NCBI RefSeq assembly: GCF_019443285.1
Contig: NZ_CP080327.1
Coordinates: 1,670,001 to 1,734,000 of the forward strand
Source of the DNA: Aquisediminimonas profunda
GTDB taxonomy: Bacteria; Pseudomonadota; Alphaproteobacteria; Sphingomonadales; Sphingomonadaceae
Length of the DNA stretch: 64,000 nt
Direction: 5' to 3'
Below, one piece after another: positions 12,261-20,812 of the stretch. The notes below the pieces were generated by a model. The model did no database searches, was not told the origin of the DNA, and was given only the letters and a program-made list of their open reading frames with translations. Within the stretch, counting starts at the first letter, position 1; the number at the start of each line of letters is the position of its first letter. The translations under genes were made by a program, and so were the position numbers.

Positions 12261-12797
12261 TCAGGCCGACCCCGTGCGGCGGTTCCAGGGCGCGAGCATC
12301 AGCAGTCGAGCCATGCCGCAAAAGCCCGTCGCACCCGCGAAGGTCAACCCTGCTCCGACGAAGGCCGACAGTCCGAACCAGGCCGGCGATACCATGAAGC
12401 CAAGCAGGACTCCGACGAGGACGAGCGAGCCCGCCGCAATCTGCACCTGCCGCATGATTTCCAGCGGCGCCTTCGCATTGACGACGAGTGGCAGGCCATG
12501 TTTCGTCCAGGCGTCGAGGCCGCCCTGCAAGACAAAGGCAGGTGATGAAACCCGCGTGGCAAGGCGATCGCAAGCGCCAGCCGTTCGCATCCCTGACCAA
12601 CAGGCAAAAATGATTTCCTGACCCGGCATTGAAGGGATCCTCGTCCCTTCCCACTGCGACAGGGGACTGGACAGCGATCCTGCAATATGGCGGCGGGCGA
12701 ATTCATCCTGTTCGCGCACGTCGACAAGTATGGCACGACCGGCGTCAAGCCGACGACGGGTTTCTTCGGGGGACAAGGGTGTGAGAGCAGCGGTCAT
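12261..12797 (-). CDS. YgaP-like rhodanese with C-terminal DUF2892 membrane domain
   Basis: A 178-residue protein. The rhodanese domain (about residues 8-108) has the active-site loop FACWSGMRTAG with Cys66, preceded by VDVREQDEF. It is followed by two hydrophobic helices (about 118-165) of the DUF2892 type, the layout of E. coli YgaP, which moves sulfane sulfur at the membrane. Its ATG overlaps the stop of the regulator gene (ATGA). Likely role: sulfur transfer between persulfide, glutathione and thiosulfate pools alongside the divergent persulfide dioxygenase. Confidence 0.92.
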   Translation of the reverse strand: MTAALTPLSPEETRRRLDAGRAILVDVREQDEFARRHIAGSLSSPLSQWEGTRIPSMPGQEIIFACWSGMRTAGACDRLATRVSSPAFVLQGGLDAWTKHGLPLVVNAKAPLEIMRQVQIAAGSLVLVGVLLGFMVSPAWFGLSAFVGAGLTFAGATGFCGMARLLMLAPWNRRTGSA

Positions 12798-13129
12798 AGA
12801 TTACCTTCTTCATCAGTAGGGCAGAATAGTTCGGCGAGGGTGGCCATGATCCTGAGCGCGGCAGGATCGACAATCCTGTAAAATATGGTCTGGCCTTCAC
12901 GCCGCGTTCCAAGAACGCCTTGTTCTCGCAAGCGGCCAAGATGTTGCGACAGCGCGGATTGGCCGATGCCAATGCGCGCCTGAAGCTGACCTACCGAGCG
13001 TTCCCCGCCGTCCGCGAGCTGGCACAGAATCATCAGCCTTCGTTCATTTGCGAGCAGGCGCAGCGCATCTGCGGCTCTGGCCGCACTGGCCTCAAAAAGC
13101 GCGAAGTCGAATTTTGTCAGGTCAAACAT
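12794..13129 (-). CDS. bigR: ArsR-family persulfide-responsive repressor (BigR/SqrR type)
   Basis: A 111-residue winged helix-turn-helix repressor; the recognition helix region is IGQSALSQHLGRLREQGVL and the wing is REGQTIFYRI. Cys36 (LMILC) and Cys103 (AELFCP) fall at the positions of the two cysteines that form a per/polysulfide bridge in BigR and SqrR, and the metal-binding ELCVC motif of arsenic sensors is absent. It heads the rhodanese-TauE operon and diverges from a persulfide dioxygenase, the classic BigR arrangement. Sulfide-dependent derepression of both transcripts is the expected regulation. Confidence 0.88.
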   Translation of the reverse strand: MFDLTKFDFALFEASAARAADALRLLANERRLMILCQLADGGERSVGQLQARIGIGQSALSQHLGRLREQGVLGTRREGQTIFYRIVDPAALRIMATLAELFCPTDEEGNL

Positions 13130-13137
13130 GCATCAAA

Positions 13138-13174
13138 TATATTAGTTGATTTTAAATTAGCAAGGCCTAATATA
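13138..13174. promoter_or_regulatory. Probable BigR-type operator in the divergent promoter region
   Basis: The 64-base gap between the regulator and the dioxygenase is very AT-rich compared with its surroundings. It holds the perfect inverted repeat TATATTAG (13138-13145) / CTAATATA (13167-13174) and a tighter nested one, ATTAG-6-CTAAT (13156-13160, 13167-13171). BigR/SqrR operators in other alphaproteobacteria are AT-rich palindromes in this same position. The boundaries are my estimate. Confidence 0.65.
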
Positions 13175-13193
13175 AAAACAGTGGAGGCGTTGC

Positions 13194-14081
13194 ATGACCG
13201 ATTCCCTTTCCTCTCGCAAAACGGCCCCGCATGTGCGGGCAGCATTTGACCCCGCGACCAACACGATCAGCTACATTGTGCACGATCCAGCCACCAAGGC
13301 GGCGGCCATCATTGATCCTGTACTCGACTTCACGCCCCGCAACGGGCGGACGCGGACCACCAGTGCTGACCTCCTGCTTGAGGCTGTTCGCAATGATGGC
13401 CTTGATCTGCGCTACCTTCTTGAGACGCACGCGCACGCGGATCATCTTTCCGCCTCGCATTATCTGCGTGAACGGACTGGCGCGCCTGTTGTCATAGGCG
13501 AGCATATCACCGATGTTCAGGCAATATTCGCTGATCTTTTCGAGGCCGATGATGTCGCGCGCGATGGAAGAGCGTTCGACAGACTTGTCCGTGAAGGCGA
13601 TACCCTGCCGCTGGGTAGCATGGAGATTCGCGTTCTGCATACGCCGGGCCACACGCCGGCTTGCGTGAGCTACATGATCGGCGATGCGGCCTTTGTCGGC
13701 GATACGCTTTTCATGCCTGATTACGGAACTGCTCGTGCCGATTTTCCGGGTGGCAACGCTTCCACATTGTACCGCTCAATCCAAAAGCTCCTCAGTCTTC
13801 CTGAGGAGACACGCATTCTGACTGGACACGACTATCCGCCGCCGTCGCGCGGAAGTCCGGCCTGGGAGGCAAGTGTTGCCGAACATCGTCGAGCGAATAT
13901 CCATGTTCATGACGGAATCGAGGAAGCGGCATTTGTCGCCATGCGGGAAGCGCGCGATGCGACCCTTGAGGCTCCGCTGCTCATTCTGCCATCGCTGCAA
14001 GTCAATATCCGGGCAGGGCAAATGCCACCGGCCAGTCCGGGCGGGCATGTCTATCTGAAAATTCCGATCAACGCGATCTGA
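13194..14081 (+). CDS. Persulfide dioxygenase, ETHE1/Blh-like MBL-fold protein
   Basis: A 295-residue metallo-beta-lactamase-fold enzyme. The metal-binding motif is HAHADH (His79, His81, Asp83, His84), followed by HTPGHTPACVSYMIGD, GDTLFMPDYGTARADFPGG and TGHDY, the set seen in ETHE1-type persulfide dioxygenases that turn glutathione persulfide into sulfite using a mononuclear iron. GGAGG precedes the ATG. It is divergent from the BigR-like regulator operon, as blh is in Agrobacterium and Xylella; unlike fused forms, the rhodanese is encoded separately here. Confidence 0.92.
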   Translation: MTDSLSSRKTAPHVRAAFDPATNTISYIVHDPATKAAAIIDPVLDFTPRNGRTRTTSADLLLEAVRNDGLDLRYLLETHAHADHLSASHYLRERTGAPVVIGEHITDVQAIFADLFEADDVARDGRAFDRLVREGDTLPLGSMEIRVLHTPGHTPACVSYMIGDAAFVGDTLFMPDYGTARADFPGGNASTLYRSIQKLLSLPEETRILTGHDYPPPSRGSPAWEASVAEHRRANIHVHDGIEEAAFVAMREARDATLEAPLLILPSLQVNIRAGQMPPASPGGHVYLKIPINAI

Positions 14082-14098
14082 TAGCAGCCAAATACATG

Positions 14099-14133
14099 AC
14101 GCCCGCCGGAGTCTCCTCCGACGGGCGTATTTT
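14099..14133 (+). terminator. Rho-independent terminator of the persulfide dioxygenase gene
   Basis: The stem ACGCCCG...CGGGCGT (14099-14105 with 14122-14128) extends inward through CGGAG/CTCCG with one mismatch, and is followed by ATTTT. It sits 17 bases after the stop codon, and also between convergent genes. Confidence 0.8.
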
Positions 14134-14153
14134 CCTCCCCAGGAAATCTTGGC

Positions 14154-14312
14154 CTATTTCGGCATCGCGCTCCCGAGCCGATGATAGAGCCTTGAAAACT
14201 TGATCGATTCTGGCTTGTCCGCAATGACCGTCAGGTAATGAGCAACGGCTTCACGCAACAATTCGAAATCTTCATTCGAAAGTACGGCACGTGAACGAGC
14301 GGGTTCTGGCAT
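14154..14312 (-). CDS. 52-residue conserved-looking small protein downstream of aceA
   Basis: A short gene reading MPEPARSRAV, then a helical, charged middle (NEDFELLREAVAHYLTVIADK) and a basic tail (SRLYHRLGSAMPK). GGGGAG lies seven bases before the ATG at 14312, and the stop is TAG at 14156-14154. It begins 18 bases after the aceA stop on the same strand, so it should be the second gene of the aceA transcript. No domain is recognised. The strong ribosome site and the tight position after aceA are the evidence that it is real. Confidence 0.65.
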   Translation of the reverse strand: MPEPARSRAVLSNEDFELLREAVAHYLTVIADKPESIKFSRLYHRLGSAMPK

Positions 14313-14330
14313 TGTCTTGCTCCCCTGTGA

Positions 14331-15923
14331 TCAGCCGAACTGGTTCATCGTATTGTGGGCGCCGCCTGCTTTCAGCGCCGCCTCGCCAGCAAAATATTCC
14401 TTGTGATCGTCGCCAATGTCCGAGCCGGACATATTCTGGTGCTTCACGCAGGCGATGCCCTGACGAATTTCCTGACGCTGGACGCCAAGGACATAGCCAA
14501 GCATGCCCGCGTCGCCGAAATATTCCTTGGCGAGGTTGTCAGTGGATAGCGCGGCCGTGTGATAGGTGGGCAACGTGATGAGGTGGTGGAAAATGCCGGC
14601 CCGCTTTGCACCGTCGGCCTGGAAGGTGCGGATGCGCTTGTCTGCCTGCTCACCAAGTTCCGTGTCGTCGTATTTCGCACTCATCAGGTCCGCGCGGTCA
14701 TAAGCCGAAACGTCCAGGCCCTCGGCTTGCATGGCATCATAAACTTGCTGACGGAAATTGAGGGTCCAGTTGAAAGATGGCGAGTTGTTGTAGACGAGCT
14801 TGGCATTCGGGAAGACCTCGCGAACGCGGTCCATCATGCCTGCAATCTGTTCAACATGCGGCTTTTCGGTTTCGATCCACAACAGATCGGCGCCATTCTG
14901 GAGCGACGTGATGCAATCAAGCACGCAGCGGTCCTCACCAGTCCCGGGGCGAAACTGGAAGAGGTTCGAGGGGAGCCGCTTTGGGCGCAACATCTTGCCG
15001 TTACGGTTGATGATGACATCGCCATTCCGTGCCGTGGCAGGGTCGATCTCTTCGCAATCGAGGAAGCTGTTGTACTGATCACCAATGTCGCCGGGGGTGT
15101 GGCTGACAGCAATCTGCTTGGTCAAGCCTGCACCGAGTGAGTCGGTGCGCGTCACGATGATGCCGTCTTCGACGCCCAGTTCGAGGAAGGCGTAACGGCA
15201 GGCGCGGACCTTCGCGAGGAAATCCTCATGCGGAACGGTCACTTTGCCGTCCTGATGTCCGCACTGCTTTTCATCCGAAACCTGGTTTTCGATCTGGAGC
15301 GCGCATGCGCCGGCTTCGATCATCTTTTTCGCGAGCAGGTACGTGGCTTCGGCGTTGCCAAAACCAGCATCAATGTCCGCAATGATGGGCACGACATGCG
15401 TCTGGAAATTCTCGATCTTGTCGAGCGTTGCCTTTTCCTTGGCGAGATCGCTTGCTGAGCGCGCCGCATCCAATTCACGGAAGAGCAGGTTGAGCTCTCG
15501 GGAATCGGCTTGCCTCAGGAAGGTGTAGAGTTCTTCGATCAGCGCAGGGACGCTTGTTTTCTCATGCATCGACTGATCGGGAAGCGGGCCGAACTCCGAA
15601 CGGAGGGCAGCAACCATCCAACCCGAAAGATAGAGGTATTTGCGCTTCGTATCGCCGAAGTGCTTCTTGATCGAAATCATCTTCTGCTGGGCAATGAAAC
15701 CGTGCCAGCAACCAAGCGATTGGGTATAGAGCGCGGGGTTGGCATCATAGGCCGCCATGTCTTCGCGCATGATCTTTGCTGTGTAGCGGGCAATATCAAG
15801 CCCGGTCCTGAACCGGTTCTGGAGCCGCATGCGGGCGACTGATTCAGCATCAATGCCGTCCCAGGTGCCGTTTTTGGTGCGGACGAGTTGCCCGATCTGC
15901 GAGATATGGTCCTGGTATGACAT
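14331..15923 (-). CDS. aceA: Isocitrate lyase
   Basis: A 530-residue isocitrate lyase of the longer class found in alphaproteobacteria and eukaryotes. The catalytic loop is EKQCGHQDGK (Cys of the K-x-C-G-H signature); other landmarks are DIDAGFGNAEATYLLAKKMIEAGA and WIETEKPHVEQIAGM. It splits isocitrate to succinate and glyoxylate, the first glyoxylate-shunt step. The start MSYQDHISQIGQLV at 15923 was chosen over an in-frame ATG at 15956. A RamB-like regulator is divergent from it. Malate synthase is not in the window. Confidence 0.96.
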   Translation of the reverse strand: MSYQDHISQIGQLVRTKNGTWDGIDAESVARMRLQNRFRTGLDIARYTAKIMREDMAAYDANPALYTQSLGCWHGFIAQQKMISIKKHFGDTKRKYLYLSGWMVAALRSEFGPLPDQSMHEKTSVPALIEELYTFLRQADSRELNLLFRELDAARSASDLAKEKATLDKIENFQTHVVPIIADIDAGFGNAEATYLLAKKMIEAGACALQIENQVSDEKQCGHQDGKVTVPHEDFLAKVRACRYAFLELGVEDGIIVTRTDSLGAGLTKQIAVSHTPGDIGDQYNSFLDCEEIDPATARNGDVIINRNGKMLRPKRLPSNLFQFRPGTGEDRCVLDCITSLQNGADLLWIETEKPHVEQIAGMMDRVREVFPNAKLVYNNSPSFNWTLNFRQQVYDAMQAEGLDVSAYDRADLMSAKYDDTELGEQADKRIRTFQADGAKRAGIFHHLITLPTYHTAALSTDNLAKEYFGDAGMLGYVLGVQRQEIRQGIACVKHQNMSGSDIGDDHKEYFAGEAALKAGGAHNTMNQFG

Positions 15924-16056
15924 GGCCTGTAAATTCCTTAACAAAATATCAAACAAGGGTCGTCGCCCTCAAGCATCCTTATGCCGTTGCATTTCCTGCA
16001 GACGTTGGCGATTTGCCAGAAGAGAATCGCAATTCTGCTGTGTTGTGGTGATGACC

Positions 16057-16095
16057 ACTTGCAAGTTTTCTTGTCATTTTGTAAATAAATTACAA
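16057..16095. promoter_or_regulatory. Two palindromes in the aceA / RamB-like divergent promoter region
   Basis: The perfect palindrome ACTTGCAAGT (16057-16066) resembles the TTTGCAAA-type core of RamB sites known from Corynebacterium. A second perfect inverted repeat, TTGTAA-5-TTACAA (16079-16084, 16090-16095), runs into the A of the regulator's start codon. Binding at the second would block the regulator's own expression, so autoregulation is likely. Identification as operators is inference. Confidence 0.6.
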
Positions 16096-17477
16096 TGGCT
16101 GAGCAGAAACTTTTCGCTGGACATACCGTGCGTCGCCTTCGCCGGTCCAATGGTCTTTCGCAGGCGGCGCTCGCCGAGGCGCTTGAGATCTCGCCGAGTT
16201 ATCTCAACCTTATCGAGCGTAATCAGCGTCCATTGACCGCTGCCCTGCTCCTGAGGCTGGCAGACCAGTTTGACACGGATCCGCGCGCGTTGGCCGGAGC
16301 AAGCGATCCGGGAGGGGGCATGGATGCCATGCGCCGCCGCCTGGCCGATCCGATGTTTGCCGATCTTGAAATTGATCGCGTCCAGATCGAGGAGTGGCTT
16401 GCAGCGGCACCTGCAGGGGCAGAAGCTTTTGCTCGCGCCTTCGACAGGGTTGGGGCTGCGTCGGGCTTTGGGTTGGATCCCTTTGCAGAGTTGCGTGCTG
16501 AAATTGAGCGCTGGCGCAATCACTTCGCTGACCTCGACAGCGATGCCGAAGCACTGGCAGACGAACTGAGGCTGGGCGCTGGCGACCTTTACAATGCCAT
16601 CGCCGAACGTCTGCGCGTCAAGCATCAGCTTTCGATCCGTATTCTGCCAGTGGACGCGATGCCTGACCGGCTGCGGCGTCTGGATCTTCACGCGCGACAA
16701 TTGCAGCTTTCGGAACTGCTTGACCCGGCAAGCCGAACCTTTGGTGCGGCTTTTCAGCTTGCACAGCTTGAAGCAAAGGATCCGATCGACTGGCTCGTAA
16801 AGGGTGCAGGCTTCAAGGAGCGCGCGTCCGAACGGCTCTTCCGCCGACATCTCACAAGTTATTTCGCCGCCGCATTGATGATGCCTTATGCCCGCTTCCT
16901 CAGGGCCTGCGAAGCAACCGGCTATGATCTGGAATTGCTCCAGCGGCGTTTTGGTGCCGGTTTCGAACAGGTTGCCCATCGGCTGACAACCTTGCAGCGC
17001 GTTGGCGCTCGGGGGTTGCCGTTTTTCATGATCCGGATCGACCGGGCCGGGCAATCGTCAAAGCGCTTTGGCGGAGCCAGCAATTCGCCCTTGGTCGAGG
17101 AAGATGGACGCTGCCCGCTTTGGGCATTGCACCGGGCGTTCGATCATCCAGGGACGCTCCTGACCCAGCTCGTGGAACTGCAGGACGGCAGCAGGTGGTT
17201 CACCTTGGCCCGGACCGTGCGACCGCAAGGCGTGAGCATTGGCAGCGTTGCTGCCGAATTTGCGATCGGGCTCGGGCTTGCAGCCGATGTTGCGTCGCCA
17301 CTGGCCTCGGCGCGGGGGATTGACCTTAAGCGCGGCGAGGCAGTTGGCGTTGGACTGGGGTGTCGCAGCTGCACGCGCCCCGATTGTCCACAGCGCTCGG
17401 CACCTCCGGTTTCTCGCGCGCTTGTCTTTAATGAGCGGGAGCGAGCCATAGCCCCGTTTACATTTGCCGGAGATTAG
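16095..17477 (+). CDS. RamB-like XRE-family regulator of acetate/glyoxylate metabolism
   Basis: A 460-residue regulator. The N-terminal XRE helix-turn-helix (about residues 8-62: LRRSNGLSQAALAEALEISPSYLNLIERNQRP) is followed by a long ImmA/IrrE-like and DUF2083 region and a C-terminal cysteine motif, GCRSCTRPDCPQRSAPP. This is the layout of the short-chain fatty acyl regulator family that includes RamB and glyoxylate-bypass regulators. Divergence from aceA supports control of that gene. No Shine-Dalgarno sequence precedes the ATG, and a palindrome overlaps it; the mRNA could be leaderless. The 3' end overlaps the convergent gene by four bases. Confidence 0.88.
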   Translation: MAEQKLFAGHTVRRLRRSNGLSQAALAEALEISPSYLNLIERNQRPLTAALLLRLADQFDTDPRALAGASDPGGGMDAMRRRLADPMFADLEIDRVQIEEWLAAAPAGAEAFARAFDRVGAASGFGLDPFAELRAEIERWRNHFADLDSDAEALADELRLGAGDLYNAIAERLRVKHQLSIRILPVDAMPDRLRRLDLHARQLQLSELLDPASRTFGAAFQLAQLEAKDPIDWLVKGAGFKERASERLFRRHLTSYFAAALMMPYARFLRACEATGYDLELLQRRFGAGFEQVAHRLTTLQRVGARGLPFFMIRIDRAGQSSKRFGGASNSPLVEEDGRCPLWALHRAFDHPGTLLTQLVELQDGSRWFTLARTVRPQGVSIGSVAAEFAIGLGLAADVASPLASARGIDLKRGEAVGVGLGCRSCTRPDCPQRSAPPVSRALVFNERERAIAPFTFAGD

Positions 17478-18511
17478 CTGCTGAACTTCTTGACGTCCTG
17501 CGACGACCCGCGCGGGAGGATCATTACTTCGTTGCCGCTTGCCACGATGATCAAGTCATGCACTCCGGAAACAGAGATGCGCAGTCCGTCGCTCTGGATC
17601 AGATTGCCCTGTCCATCGATCATCCGCACATCCCCTTTCTGGCAATTTGCATCCTGGTCCTTGGCGCCGAGCGCATAGATCGCATCCCAACTACCCACAT
17701 CGGACCAGCCCATTGCGACCGGTATGACGGCTACCCTTTCCGCCTTTTCCATCACGGCATAATCAATGGAATCGGCTGGGCTGGCAGCAAAAGCCTGCGC
17801 ATCAGGCAAGATGCGGTGCCCCTTGCGGGTCGCCGTCTCGATGCTCGCCTTGGCTGCTTCAAGGATGGCGGGTGCATGCACTTCCAATGCCTTGAGAAAC
17901 ATATCGGCGCGAAAGAGAAATATCCCGCCGTTCCAGAAATGCCCGCCGGCGGCCAGCATGGCTTCCGCTCTTTCCCGGTCGGGCTTTTCAACAAATTGTG
18001 CGACACAACGTGTTGTCCCATTCAAGGGTCCGCCAGCTTTGATATAGCCATAGCCGGTTTCAGGTCCGTCAGGTTCGATCCCGAAGGTCACGAGCCAGCC
18101 ATCATCGAGCAATGGTAATGCCTGGGCAATGGCGTAGTGGAAAGCATCCACGTCACCAATCACATGATCGCTCGGCATGACAAGGAGAGGGGCACGACCG
18201 CCGCCGAGTGCTGCCAGTGCGATCGCGGGTGCCGTATTGCGCGCACAGGGCTCGAGAATGAGTGCAGCGGGGTGAACTGAAATTTCTGCCAGCTGCTCCT
18301 CGATAAGGTCGGCATGTCGCTCGCTCGCGACAATAACTGGAGGCGCATATCTGCTCGCGTCACCAGTCCTGCCGACCGTTAGCTGAAACATGGTCCGTTC
18401 GTCCGTCAGCGGGAGGAACTGTTTGGGGCGCTCAGGTGTCGACATCGGCCAAAGCCGTGTCCCCGATCCGCCTGAGAGGATGACAGGTATAATGCGCGTT
18501 TCGTCGCTCAA
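17474..18511 (-). CDS. Mannose-1-phosphate guanylyltransferase (nucleotidyltransferase domain only)
   Basis: A 345-residue enzyme making GDP-mannose from mannose-1-phosphate and GTP. The N-terminal signature is LSGGSGTRLWPMSTPERPKQFLPL, and FVEKPD is the sugar-phosphate site. The fused phosphomannose isomerase domain of ManC/AlgA (about 470 residues) is missing. GDP-mannose feeds exopolysaccharide and glycan synthesis, which fits the adjacent divergent prsK-prsR pair that controls exosortase/exopolysaccharide loci in related bacteria. Confidence 0.92.
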   Translation of the reverse strand: MSDETRIIPVILSGGSGTRLWPMSTPERPKQFLPLTDERTMFQLTVGRTGDASRYAPPVIVASERHADLIEEQLAEISVHPAALILEPCARNTAPAIALAALGGGRAPLLVMPSDHVIGDVDAFHYAIAQALPLLDDGWLVTFGIEPDGPETGYGYIKAGGPLNGTTRCVAQFVEKPDRERAEAMLAAGGHFWNGGIFLFRADMFLKALEVHAPAILEAAKASIETATRKGHRILPDAQAFAASPADSIDYAVMEKAERVAVIPVAMGWSDVGSWDAIYALGAKDQDANCQKGDVRMIDGQGNLIQSDGLRISVSGVHDLIIVASGNEVMILPRGSSQDVKKFSS

Positions 18512-18721
18512 GCTGAACTCCTTTTGTTGTTCTTGCCTAGGCGGAGAAGGTTAAATTTGCGAGGCCTTCAGCAAATATTTGTAAATTTTGGCGACAGTGC
18601 GAAAAGTGTCGGGATTTTTGACGCTCCTGGTGTCGCATGGGATTGAGTCGGCCTGAATGCTGAAAAGTAACAAACCGTATGTGGGGCACGACAACGTGAC
18701 GTCCCGAGTTGAGTGTATCCG
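18512..18721. other. Intergenic region between mannose-1-phosphate guanylyltransferase gene and prsK
   Basis: A 210-base divergent intergenic region with no coding potential that I can support. It holds four copies of TGTCG or its complement: 18592-18596, 18607-18611 (these two form an inverted pair ten bases apart), 18631-18635 and 18689-18693. This may mark a regulator-binding region. No clear sigma-70 or sigma-54 promoter could be assigned by eye. Confidence 0.4.
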
Positions 18722-20812
18722 ATGATCATGTTTGTCGGTCAATGGGGTCATGCGCTTGCCGCAAGCCTGTTTGGAGCTTTGGCAATCTGGCTTGCCCAAA
18801 GATCTGCCGGAGAGAGAGAAGGCAGGCTGCTGATCCTTGCCACGTTCGTTACAGCTGTTTGGGCGTTGGCAGTCGCCATGGGGGGGCATGAAGCCCCGGC
18901 AGCGCGCTTGACCGAGCATGTGCGCAACGCATCGTGGCTCGGTTTTATGTACGGACTTTGGCGTCAGGGCCAGAGCCGGCAAAGCCTGTTCTCGGTTGCT
19001 CTGCTTTATGGCATACTTTCGGCCGTTATCGGCTTGGCAGTTGCCGTGGAAATCCTGCCTGTATGGCTCATCGGTTCGCCACGACTGCTTGAGGCCGCCT
19101 ATCTTGCCTCAACGGTCCTGCACATGGTCGTCGCGGTCGGCGCCCTTGTCCTTGTCCACAATCTCTACACGGCCGCCAACCAGGATGCACGCGCCGCGAT
19201 CCGGCTGCCGATGGTCGCACTTGCCGCAATGTGGACCTATGACCTCAATCTCTACACCATTTCCTATCTTGCGCGAGGCTGGTCATACGAATTGTATGCT
19301 CTGCGGGGATGCGCGAACGTCCTCATTGCCCTTATCTTCGGGCTCGGCGTTCGGCGCACCCGGAACTGGACCGTGCAGCTTTCGCGCACAATGACCTTTC
19401 AGTCGCTGAGCCTCATTGCCATTGGTGTTTATCTGGCGGCCCTGATCGGCGTCACATCGGCGCTCGAGCTGATCGGTGGGGAATATGTCAGGACGGTGCA
19501 GGTCGCATTCGTCTTCGGGGCGTCAATTGCGGCTCTCGTGTTGCTTCCATCCAAGGCGTTCCGCGCATGGTTCAGGGTCAAGATATCGAAGCATCTGTTC
19601 CAGCATCGCTACGATTATCGCTCGGAATGGTTGCGGTTCACGGATACAATCGGACGGCCGGGCGAGGGCGCCGATCCTTTGCAGACGCGGGTTGTCCAAG
19701 CGATTGCCGATATTACGGAATCGCCCGGCGGATTGCTCCTTGTTCCCGACGATTTGGGCACCTTGGTGCCACAGGCCCGGTGGAATTGGCAGCTCGTCGA
19801 TCCGCCTGTTGCCGGCGCGAGTGCGCAGGCGGCGGCCTGGTTTGCACGGACGGGCCGTGTCGTCGAACTCGACGATCTTCGAAGGGAGGACGATGTTGAT
19901 GAGGACATGGCGGCGTCGGTTCCCCAATGGATTGTTGCAGAGCCGCGGGCCTGGGCGATTGTTCCGCTCGTTCATTTTGATCGTTTGGCCGGGCTTGTCC
20001 TGCTTGAACGCCCGCCGATAGACCGAACGCTCGACTGGGAAGATTTTGACTTGTTGCGCGTCGTCGGGCGGCAGGTCGCGAGCTATCTTGCCGAAGCGCA
20101 GGGGCAGGAAGTGTTGTCCGATGTGAAACGCTTCGACGAGTTCAACCGCCGCTTTGCCTTCATCATGCACGATGTGAAGAACCTGGTCAGCCAATTGACC
20201 CTGGTCACGCGCAATGCGGAGCGACATGCCGACAATCCCGAGTTTCGTGCTGACATGATCGCCACTCTCCAGAATTCGACCGCCCGGATGAATGACTTGC
20301 TTGCCCGATTGTCGCAGCACAACAAGAGTCGCGCGGAAGATCCGCGTCCTGTTGCGGTGAGCGCCCTGATCGAAGGCATCGCTGCTGCCAAACGTGCATC
20401 GCATCCAATCATCGTCTCCGGTGATGTCGGACAACTGGTCCTTGCCGATCCGGCACGACTTGAACAGGCGCTGTCCCATCTTATCCAGAACGCGATCGAA
20501 GCCAGTCCGACTGCCGAGCCCGTGACAGTGTCCTTCAGTCGGCAAGGTAGCGAAATCGAGATATCGGTGTCCGACAGCGGAAGTGGCATGTCTGCTGCGT
20601 TCATTCGGGAGAAACTGTTCCGACCGTTCGCCTCAACAAAGGACGCAGGCTTTGGCATCGGCGCCTATGAGGCGCGGACCCTGATCATGGCAATGAACGG
20701 ACGGATTGAAGTCAGCAGCCGCGAAGGAGAAGGCTCGCGCTTCACAATCATCCTTCCGGTCGCACAGGCCAGTTCAGCGCCGTCCCATATTCCGTCAGCC
20801 GAGGCCGCATGA
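18722..20812 (+). CDS. prsK: PrsK, membrane histidine kinase of the XrtA/PEP-CTERM system
   Basis: A 696-residue kinase. The first roughly 290 residues are a multi-helix membrane region (about eight spans). A GAF-like segment follows (about 300-455), then a phosphoacceptor region with FAFIMHDVKNLVSQLTLVTRNAERH and a HATPase domain (LSHLIQNAIEAS, VSDSGSGMS, GFGIGAYEARTL). This arrangement and the HDVKN box match PrsK. The start is uncertain: ATG at 18722 was chosen, with GTG at 18713 and ATG at 18728 as alternatives. It overlaps prsR by ATGA. Confidence 0.9.
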   Translation: MIMFVGQWGHALAASLFGALAIWLAQRSAGEREGRLLILATFVTAVWALAVAMGGHEAPAARLTEHVRNASWLGFMYGLWRQGQSRQSLFSVALLYGILSAVIGLAVAVEILPVWLIGSPRLLEAAYLASTVLHMVVAVGALVLVHNLYTAANQDARAAIRLPMVALAAMWTYDLNLYTISYLARGWSYELYALRGCANVLIALIFGLGVRRTRNWTVQLSRTMTFQSLSLIAIGVYLAALIGVTSALELIGGEYVRTVQVAFVFGASIAALVLLPSKAFRAWFRVKISKHLFQHRYDYRSEWLRFTDTIGRPGEGADPLQTRVVQAIADITESPGGLLLVPDDLGTLVPQARWNWQLVDPPVAGASAQAAAWFARTGRVVELDDLRREDDVDEDMAASVPQWIVAEPRAWAIVPLVHFDRLAGLVLLERPPIDRTLDWEDFDLLRVVGRQVASYLAEAQGQEVLSDVKRFDEFNRRFAFIMHDVKNLVSQLTLVTRNAERHADNPEFRADMIATLQNSTARMNDLLARLSQHNKSRAEDPRPVAVSALIEGIAAAKRASHPIIVSGDVGQLVLADPARLEQALSHLIQNAIEASPTAEPVTVSFSRQGSEIEISVSDSGSGMSAAFIREKLFRPFASTKDAGFGIGAYEARTLIMAMNGRIEVSSREGEGSRFTIILPVAQASSAPSHIPSAEAA

